Shown here in pieces: positions 58,380 to 64,000 of a stretch of 64,000 bases of DNA. The DNA comes from Thiobacillus sp. (lineage in GTDB: Bacteria; Pseudomonadota; Gammaproteobacteria; Burkholderiales; Thiobacillaceae): contig JAUYCF010000094.1 in assembly GCA_030692355.1 (NCBI GenBank), positions 62,001 to 126,000 on the forward strand, in the 5' to 3' direction. Under the pieces are notes generated by a model, which was given only the letters and a program-made list of their open reading frames with translations, did not search any database and was not told where the DNA came from. Numbering within the stretch: position 1 is the stretch's first letter; every line of letters begins with the position of its first letter. The position numbers and the translations under genes are program-made.

Positions 58380-59644
58380 TACGGTGCTCCCTCAACAGGC
58401 GGCAGGCTGCCGCCGGACAATGCTTCCAGCCGGGCGAGCGCGAGCGCCAGGCGGTATTCGACCTGTTTGTGGCGCAGCTGCGCCGCCTGGGTTTCGGCCA
58501 TGCTGCTTCCCAGATTGGTTTTCAGTTCGAGTTCGTATTCGGCGCGCGCGCGCTCCAGCGCCCAGTCGCGGTATTCCATCTGTTTGCCGGCGGCGGGACG
58601 ACCGCTGTCACGCAGCCATTCGATCTCCTGCAGCGTGGCGAGCAGGGTGTCCGCCAGGTCGAGCTTGAGTTTTTCCAGCTCGGCGACGCTGCGCTCCTTT
58701 TGTGCCCGTTCGCGCTCCATCCGGGCATCCACGCGCCTGCCCTGATAAAGGGGAATGTTGAACACCAGCCCCGCGCTGAGTTCGTCGCGTGTGGTCGACT
58801 CACGGCTATAGCCGCCGCCGATCACTTCAGCGTCCAGGGTCGGATTGTTTTCCGCACGCACGGCGGCAAGCCGCGCGTCTGCCGCCCCGGCCTGCGCCTG
58901 CAGCGTCAGTACCCGCGGATTCCTGGCGATCACCCAGGGCAGCAGGGATTCGTATTCCGGCAGCGGCCGGGCGTTGTCCCTGAGTTCGGGCTCGACCAGT
59001 TCGGTGGGCAGCTTGCCGGGGCGATAAAGGGTATGGGCCAGTTTCTGCCGCGTGCTGCGCATGCGCTGCAGGCTGGCGCTGCGGCGTTCACGCCAGTCCT
59101 GGTAGAACGCTTCCAGCCGCAACAGATCGGGACGGCTGCCGATTCCCAGCTCGAAACGTTCTCTGGCCTTGTCCCAGTCGAGATAGGCCACCGTCATGAA
59201 CTCGTTGTCGACGACGTACTGCTGGTCGGCCAGCAGCACGTCGAAGTAGCGCGCCATGATGTCGATGCGGCGCAGGTGCTCGACATTGAAGAGCGCTGTC
59301 TGACGGGCTGCGATCTCCTGATCCGCCGCAGCGACCGCCTGACTGCTGCGGCCGAAATCGAGCAGGGGCTTGCGCGCCACGATGCGACCGATGTTGTCGG
59401 GTTTCCAGTCGCCATCCGGGCGCCGTCCGGTGCGCAGGCTGCCGTCCAGAAACAGGCTGAAATCCTGCCGGCTCGCCGCCTGTTCACGGTCGGCGCGCGA
59501 CAGCGCCAGTTCGCTCTCCGCCACGCGGCGGTCAGGATGGGCGGCGCTCACCGCGGCCAGCGCATCGTCCAGCGTCAGCCGTTCCGCCGCGGCCGCGGCG
59601 GACAACGCACACGCCAGCAGCGCACTCCATGCGGCGCGCCTCAT
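58379..59644 (-). CDS. TolC-family outer-membrane channel protein
   Basis: The 421-residue exported protein has a signal peptide, two repeated helical-barrel halves (LTLDDALAAVSAAHPDRRVAE at the start, then a second half from about 230) and the internal LVFNIPLYQGRRVDA segment typical of the family. It would form the outer-membrane exit duct. Its ATG overlaps the stop of the thioredoxin-like gene (ATGA), and the adaptor gene follows directly. No inner-membrane pump is encoded nearby. Confidence 0.88.
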   Translation of the reverse strand: MRRAAWSALLACALSAAAAAERLTLDDALAAVSAAHPDRRVAESELALSRADREQAASRQDFSLFLDGSLRTGRRPDGDWKPDNIGRIVARKPLLDFGRSSQAVAAADQEIAARQTALFNVEHLRRIDIMARYFDVLLADQQYVVDNEFMTVAYLDWDKARERFELGIGSRPDLLRLEAFYQDWRERRSASLQRMRSTRQKLAHTLYRPGKLPTELVEPELRDNARPLPEYESLLPWVIARNPRVLTLQAQAGAADARLAAVRAENNPTLDAEVIGGGYSRESTTRDELSAGLVFNIPLYQGRRVDARMERERAQKERSVAELEKLKLDLADTLLATLQEIEWLRDSGRPAAGKQMEYRDWALERARAEYELELKTNLGSSMAETQAAQLRHKQVEYRLALALARLEALSGGSLPPVEGAP

Positions 59645-60147
59645 TTGCCTTGCTTGTACTTGGCGAAGGGTTGGGTCGCGTAGGCGCCCTCCGCGACATA
59701 CCGGCCGAGCAGCAGGAACTCGGCCTTGTCCCTGGTGGGACCGGTGTGGCGCGCAACCAGCTTGCCATCAAGGTCGAAGAACAGAATCGTCGGCGTGGCA
59801 CGCACGCGGTGGCCAAAGGCGAAGGCCTTTTCGCTGGTGTCCTTGCCCTGGAAATCGGTCAGTTCGGTGTCGCCGTTGACGTCGATCGAATACACCAGAA
59901 ACTTCGCGCGGAAGGCCTCCTGTACCTCGGCCTGGTTGAGGATGGTGGTCTTCATGCGCTCACAAAACGGGCAGTCGTCCATTTCAAAAAACAGGAAGAT
60001 GCCTTGCTTGCCCTGCTTTTTGGCTTCCTGCAGATCGGCCTGCAAGTCGCCGAATTTGGGCTGGAAGAAATGATTGGACGGGTCGCGCGTTTCCGCCCAG
60101 GCGGATGCGGAAAAAAGCATGAAAAACACGATAAGCAGTTGGCGCAT
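59641..60147 (-). CDS. Periplasmic thioredoxin-like protein (SoxW-like)
   Basis: The 168-residue protein has a signal peptide (LLIVFFMLFSASAWA) and a thioredoxin fold with the pair Cys59 and Cys62 in MDDCPFCERM and the cis-Pro loop in VRATPTILFFD. It resembles thioredoxins such as SoxW that act on disulfides or sulfur-bearing proteins in the periplasm; the assignment to SoxW itself is inference. It lies 28 bp after the TlpA gene and overlaps the TolC-like gene. Confidence 0.85.
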   Translation of the reverse strand: MRQLLIVFFMLFSASAWAETRDPSNHFFQPKFGDLQADLQEAKKQGKQGIFLFFEMDDCPFCERMKTTILNQAEVQEAFRAKFLVYSIDVNGDTELTDFQGKDTSEKAFAFGHRVRATPTILFFDLDGKLVARHTGPTRDKAEFLLLGRYVAEGAYATQPFAKYKQGK

Positions 60148-60175
60148 GGATGTCTCCTCGGTTTTGCAGACAGTA

Positions 60176-60670
60176 TTATTTTTTCGGACGGGCCGGCTTG
60201 CCGGCGATGTAGTTTTCCACCGCCGCCCGTGTGATCAAGCCCACTTGCTGCGCGACCATCTTACCCTCCGGGTTGTACAGGTAGGTGGTCGGCAAGCCCT
60301 GCACCGGCCCGATCTGCCTCACGACCCTGGGGGTGCCCAGCACGATGGGGTAGTCGACCAGCAGGCCGTCGGCGAAATCGGTCACCTGCTTTGCATTTCG
60401 GTAATCCATGGCCACGCCGATGACGACGAGGTTGTTCTTTTTGTTCCCGTGCAACGCGATCAGGTCGGGGATTTCCTCCAGGCAAGGCGGGCACCAGGTT
60501 GCCCAGTAATTCACCAGCACCCATTTCCCCTTGTAGCCGGACAGCGTGTGGGTCTTGCCGTTGGTATCGGTCACCTTGAAATCCGCTGCCTGCACCCACG
60601 ACGACGCAAGCGCCAACAGCAATCCGGCCAGCCACATCGGATAAAATCGAACGCTTTGTAACGTCTGCAT
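60176..60670 (-). CDS. TlpA/ResA-family thiol:disulfide oxidoreductase
   Basis: The 164-residue protein has an N-terminal signal (MWLAGLLLALASSWVQA) and a thioredoxin fold with Cys60 and Cys63 in YWATWCPPCLEEIP and the cis-Pro motif GLPTTYLYN. TlpA proteins usually reduce disulfides in cytochrome or copper-site maturation. The 60670 start has GGA six bases upstream and is only 12 bp from the divergent lyase gene; a second start at 60637 is possible. It heads the thioredoxin/TolC/adaptor cluster. Confidence 0.88.
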   Translation of the reverse strand: MQTLQSVRFYPMWLAGLLLALASSWVQAADFKVTDTNGKTHTLSGYKGKWVLVNYWATWCPPCLEEIPDLIALHGNKKNNLVVIGVAMDYRNAKQVTDFADGLLVDYPIVLGTPRVVRQIGPVQGLPTTYLYNPEGKMVAQQVGLITRAAVENYIAGKPARPKK

Positions 60671-60682
60671 TATTTTTCCATC

Positions 60683-62083
60683 ATGAACGAATTTCGTATC
60701 GAAAAAGACTCGCTCGGCGAGGTCAAGGTTCCCAGGGACGCCTGGTATGGCGCACAGACCGCACGCGCCGTCGCCAATTTTCCCATTTCCGGGCGCCGCC
60801 CGGATAATGATTTCGTACTAGCCCACGTGCGGATCAAGCTTGCCGCCGCGCGCGCCAACTGCCAGCCCGGCTGGCTGGCTGAAGAAAAGCGCGATGCCAT
60901 CGCCGCCGCCTGCGAGAAAATTATCGCGGGCGAGCATGTCGACCAGTTCGTGGTCGACCGCTTCCAGGCGGGCGCTGGCACCAGTCACAACATGAACAGC
61001 AACGAGGTCATCGCCAACCTCGCCAGCGTGGCGCTGGGTGGCGAAAAAGGCGCGTACCAGCCGGTCAATCCCAACGACGACGTCAACATGGGGCAGTCGA
61101 CCAACGACACCATTCCTACCGCGATCCGGCTCGCCGTGCTGGCCAAGCTGCCGCGCCTGACCGCGGCGGTACACGGCATGGCCGCCGAATTCAGCCGCCT
61201 GGCCGAGCGCGAGAAGGACACGGTGAAGAGCGGCCGCACCCATTTGCAGGATGCGGTGCCGACCACGCTGGGCCAGGAATTCGCCGGCTATGCGTGGACG
61301 CTCTCCCGCTGCGCTGCAAGTCTGGACGCGGTGCACCCTGCGCTGTGCGAAATCGGCCTCGGCGGCTCCGCTGCCGGCACCGGGCTCAACACTTCACCCG
61401 ACTACGCGGCGCGCGCTGCCGCCGAACTGGCGAAGCTCACCAATGAGCCGATTCGCGTCGGCCAGTTGGTGGCGCAGATGCAATCGATGAACGATCTCGC
61501 GCGGCTGTCGGGCGAGATCCGCAACCTCGCGCTCGAACTCACCCGCATCTCCAACGACCTGCGCCTGCTCGCTTCCGGCCCGCGCACCGGTCTCGGCGAG
61601 ATCCAGCTGCCGCCGGTGCAGCCCGGATCTTCCATCATGCCCGGCAAGGTCAACCCGGTGATGTTCGAGATGCTGAACCAGGTGTGCTACCAGGTGCTGG
61701 GGCAGGATGCCGCGGTGTCCTACATGGTGCAGGCCGGGCAGATGGAACTCAACGTCATGATGCCGGCCTTGGGCAGCGCGCTCTTCGACGCGATGGACTG
61801 GCTGACCAACGCAATGAACGCCGCCACCGAGAAGAACCTCAAGGGCATCGTCGTCAACCGTGAGCGCTGCGCCTTCTTCATCCACCAGAGCGTCGCGCTG
61901 GCCACCCTGCTCAACACCAAAATCGGCTACAACCAGGCCGCCGAAGTCGCAAAGGAGTCGGAAAATTCCGGCCGCCCGGTGCGCGACATCGTCGCTGAAC
62001 GCGGGCTGATGAGCGCGGTGGACTTCGATACACTGGTGCTGCAGGCGGCGCACGGCGTGGGCAGCAGCAGCGGTGCCGGCTAA
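60683..62083 (+). CDS. Fumarase/aspartase-superfamily lyase, probably aspartate ammonia-lyase
   Basis: The 466-residue protein has the superfamily signature GSSIMPGKVNPV and the HLQDAVPTTLGQEF and STNDTIPTA motifs. Two regions point to aspartase: AGAGTSHNMNSNEVIAN resembles the AspA form GAGTS rather than the FumC form GSGTQ, and the C-terminal VRDIVAERGLMS is AspA-like. The signature loop reads MPGKVNP as in class II fumarase. I favour aspartase (aspartate to fumarate and ammonia) but fumarase is not excluded. A TAAAAT at about 60639 is a possible -10. Confidence 0.8.
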   Translation: MNEFRIEKDSLGEVKVPRDAWYGAQTARAVANFPISGRRPDNDFVLAHVRIKLAAARANCQPGWLAEEKRDAIAAACEKIIAGEHVDQFVVDRFQAGAGTSHNMNSNEVIANLASVALGGEKGAYQPVNPNDDVNMGQSTNDTIPTAIRLAVLAKLPRLTAAVHGMAAEFSRLAEREKDTVKSGRTHLQDAVPTTLGQEFAGYAWTLSRCAASLDAVHPALCEIGLGGSAAGTGLNTSPDYAARAAAELAKLTNEPIRVGQLVAQMQSMNDLARLSGEIRNLALELTRISNDLRLLASGPRTGLGEIQLPPVQPGSSIMPGKVNPVMFEMLNQVCYQVLGQDAAVSYMVQAGQMELNVMMPALGSALFDAMDWLTNAMNAATEKNLKGIVVNRERCAFFIHQSVALATLLNTKIGYNQAAEVAKESENSGRPVRDIVAERGLMSAVDFDTLVLQAAHGVGSSSGAG

Positions 62084-62131
62084 GCCCGGACTAATGGGAT
62101 AATCCCGCCCTTTCCCCCGACCCCCTACCCG

Positions 62132-63046
62132 ATGGCGATCCAGTGGTTCCCCGGTCACATGACCACCGCGCGCAAAAAAGCCGCGGAGACGATGGCGCAG
62201 ATCGACGTGGTGGTCGAGGTGCTCGACGCCCGCCTGCCGGAAGCCGGCAGCAACCCGATGATCCACGAGCTGCGCACCCATCGCCAGCGCTCGTGTCTCA
62301 AGCTGCTGAACAAGGCCGACCTGGCCGACCCGGTAGCCACCCGCGCCTGGCTGGACTATTTCAACAAGCAGCCCGGCGTGCTGGCGGTGGCGATTTCCGC
62401 CAAGAAAGCATCCGACGTGGCCAAGCTGCCGGCGCTGGCGCAGAAGCTGGCGCCGCACCGCGACGACACCTTCAAGCCGTTGCGGCTGATGATCATGGGC
62501 ATCCCCAACGTCGGCAAATCCACGCTGATGAACACCTGGGTCAAGCGCCGGGTGGCGGCCGTGGGTGACGAACCCGCGGTGACGAAGTCGCAGCAGCGCA
62601 TCAACCTGTCACCGCGCCTGATTCTGGTCGACACGCCGGGGATGACCTGGCCGAAGATCGAGCACGACGCCGACGGCTTCATGCTGGCGGCCAGCCACGC
62701 CATTGGCCGCAACGCGGTGATCGACGAGGAAGTGGCGGTGTTTCTGGCGGGCATCCTGCTCGAACGCTACCCGTCCTTGCTGAAGGCGCGTTACGGCTTT
62801 TCGCTGGAGGGGCTGGATGCCCCCGGGGTGCTGGAGGCGGTGGCGAAGAAACGCAGCTGTATCCTGAAGGGCCGCGGCGGCGAACTCGATCTGGAGAAGG
62901 CCGCGATGATCCTGCTCACCGACTACCGCAGCGGAACCCTCGGCCGCATCAGCCTGGAAACCCCGGCGTCGCGCCAAGCGATGCTTGCGGCAGCGGCAAG
63001 CAAGCCCAAAAAAACAGCCGCGCCGAAACCCGACGCCGCCGACTGA
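62132..63046 (+). CDS. ylqF: RbgA/YlqF-type ribosome biogenesis GTPase
   Basis: The 304-residue circularly permuted GTPase has the G4 motif LLNKADL before G1 GIPNVGKST, then the G3 VDTPG, the order characteristic of this family. The N-terminal IQWFPGHMTTARKK is typical of YlqF/RbgA, which acts in large-subunit assembly. The C-terminal tail is Lys/Ala-rich. Its stop is directly adjacent to that of the convergent pgl gene. Confidence 0.92.
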   Translation: MAIQWFPGHMTTARKKAAETMAQIDVVVEVLDARLPEAGSNPMIHELRTHRQRSCLKLLNKADLADPVATRAWLDYFNKQPGVLAVAISAKKASDVAKLPALAQKLAPHRDDTFKPLRLMIMGIPNVGKSTLMNTWVKRRVAAVGDEPAVTKSQQRINLSPRLILVDTPGMTWPKIEHDADGFMLAASHAIGRNAVIDEEVAVFLAGILLERYPSLLKARYGFSLEGLDAPGVLEAVAKKRSCILKGRGGELDLEKAAMILLTDYRSGTLGRISLETPASRQAMLAAAASKPKKTAAPKPDAAD

Positions 63047-63739
63047 TTATTCCTCTGCCGGCCAGGCTGCTGCGTCCAGCCAGGCCACGGTGTCCAATTT
63101 GCCCCGCACCGCAGATACCGGCAGCGTCTCGCCGTTTTTCCAGCACAGCAGCGCTTCGCGTTTGCCTGTACCCGTCACGACAAACCACACGCGCCCGCTG
63201 CGACTCAGCCGCGCCGCCGACAGGCTCACACGCTCCGGCGGCGGCTTAGGCGCAGCATAAACTGCCAGAACGTCCGGACTGTCCGGCGCTCCGCCCCAGT
63301 CGTGATCGGGAAACAGACTCGCGGTGTGGCCATCCTCGCCCATGCCGAGCAGCACGACATCGAAATCCGCCACGCCTTTCAGCCAGCCGGCATAGCGCGT
63401 GGCGGCCTCGGCCGCGCCAAGCTCGGCCGGGATCGGGGGACGGTTCCCGGGTGGAACACACGAAGTCGCAAGCCATGCCGTTTCCGCCATCACGCTGTTG
63501 CGCTCGGGATGGTCGGCCGGCAGACAGCGTTCGTCGCCGTACCAGATATGCCAGCGTTCATCGCCTGCGTGCCGGTCAGCCAGCGTGCGATAAAGGGTCC
63601 GCGGGGTGGTGCCACCCGCCAGCACCAGATGAAACCCGCCGCGCGCGGCGATCGCCGCGTGGGCTTCGGCGCACAGCGCATCGGCCAGCGCCGCCACGAG
63701 CGTGCCGGCATCGGCAAACACCCGCCATTCAGGCTGCAT
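63047..63739 (-). CDS. pgl: 6-phosphogluconolactonase
   Basis: Pgl hydrolyses 6-phosphogluconolactone in the oxidative pentose phosphate pathway. The 230-residue DevB-type protein has FHLVLAGGTTPRTLYRTLAD, IWYGDERCLPADHPERNSVM and LLGMGEDGHTASLFPDH. ATG 63739 overlaps the zwf stop (ATGA) and is preferred over GTG 63742. The zwf-pgl pair links to pgi by shared glucose-6-phosphate. Confidence 0.95.
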   Translation of the reverse strand: MQPEWRVFADAGTLVAALADALCAEAHAAIAARGGFHLVLAGGTTPRTLYRTLADRHAGDERWHIWYGDERCLPADHPERNSVMAETAWLATSCVPPGNRPPIPAELGAAEAATRYAGWLKGVADFDVVLLGMGEDGHTASLFPDHDWGGAPDSPDVLAVYAAPKPPPERVSLSAARLSRSGRVWFVVTGTGKREALLCWKNGETLPVSAVRGKLDTVAWLDAAAWPAEE

Positions 63740-64000
63740 CACAATTCGTTGCGCCAGATCTGGTCGTCGCTGTCGAACAGACGGTTGGCGTCAGCCGGCC
63801 CCCAACTGCCGGCGGGATAGGTCGGGATGTATTCGCGCTCGATCGCCCAGTGATTGAGGATGGGATCAACCACCCGCCACGCCCATTCGATTTCATCGAA
63901 TCGCAGGAACAGCGAACGGTCGCCCTCGATGACGTCGAGCAGCAGGGTTTCGTAAGCGTCGAGCGTCTGCTCGTCGGTTTTGAGGAAACTCGCATTCATC
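63739..64000 (-). CDS. zwf: Glucose-6-phosphate dehydrogenase, C-terminal part (truncated by window end)
   Basis: Only the last 86 or so codons are present; the gene runs past the right edge. The sequence matches the Zwf C-terminus: AYETLLLDVIEGDRSLF, RFDEIEWAWRVVDPIL and the terminal YPAGSWGPADANRLFD. The enzyme makes NADPH from glucose-6-phosphate. It overlaps pgl by 3 bp on the same strand, so the two are probably cotranscribed. Confidence 0.93.
   Translation of the reverse strand, partial: MNASFLKTDEQTLDAYETLLLDVIEGDRSLFLRFDEIEWAWRVVDPILNHWAIEREYIPTYPAGSWGPADANRLFDSDDQIWRNEL

Overview
The window is a G+C-rich stretch of a Gram-negative chromosome. Gene content and order (lepA-lepB-DUF4845-rnc-era-recO-pdxJ, rpoE-rseABC-mucD, pcnB-folK-dgk-panB-panC, queA-tgt-yajC-secD-secF, rpsF-priB-rpsR-rplI-dnaB-alr) point to a betaproteobacterium. 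The glycogen operon and the periplasmic thioredoxin genes would suit a chemolithotrophic, Thiobacillus-like relative; that genus-level guess is inference. Almost everything is ordinary core genome. The accessory material lies in two small islands and in the gaps between genes.

Layout. 1-4.6 kb: a lipoprotein cyclophilin and a FecCD/BtuC-type ABC transporter whose permease and ATPase genes are separated by a vapBC toxin-antitoxin pair, a decayed second copy of the permease 3' end, and a lower-G+C GIY-YIG protein. 4.6-9.3 kb: pcnB, folK, a deoxynucleoside kinase and panB-panC-panD, closed by a strong terminator. 9.3-10.05 kb: a secreted protein of unknown function. 10.3-23.9 kb: one long minus-strand glycogen operon, pgi-glk-glgC-GH57-malQ-glgB-glgA-glgP, covering glucose-6-phosphate interconversion, ADP-glucose synthesis, polymer synthesis and branching, and breakdown. 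23.9-25.05 kb: tRNA-Leu(CAA) with a 58-bp copy of its 3' half about 835 bp away. The two copies bracket a ParD/ParE-like module, as in a tRNA integration scar.

25.1-31.2 kb: queuosine genes, the SecDF-YajC accessory translocase and a DedA protein. 31.2-37.3 kb (minus): lepA to pdxJ. 37.4-41.5 kb (minus): the envelope-stress sigma factor, its regulators, MucD protease and a glutaredoxin-like protein, with a sigma-E-like promoter in front of rpoE. 41.7-44.8 kb: nadB, ygfX and ygfZ. 44.9-49 kb (minus): rpsF-priB-rpsR-rplI and dnaB-alr. 49.1-55.3 kb (minus): an Orn/Lys/Arg decarboxylase, dcd, apbC/mrp, a conserved unknown, rppH and a spermidine-synthase-like protein. 55.4-57.8 kb: proS and a lytic transglycosylase. 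57.9-60.7 kb (minus): two periplasmic thioredoxin-fold proteins with a TolC-like channel and a minimal HlyD-like adaptor but no pump. 60.7-64 kb: a fumarase/aspartase-family lyase, a circularly permuted GTPase, pgl and the 3' end of zwf.

The most unusual signal is not a gene. Four gaps between co-directional genes (glgB/glgA, yajC/secD, secF/dedA, mrp/dcd) are filled by hairpin elements built from 7-bp repeats. Each has a purine-rich arm first and a pyrimidine-rich arm second in the direction of transcription, and three of them have a GC-rich mini-hairpin at the centre. The repeat unit differs between sites while the architecture is shared. A fifth inverted repeat with 9-10-bp units lies between GH57 and malQ.
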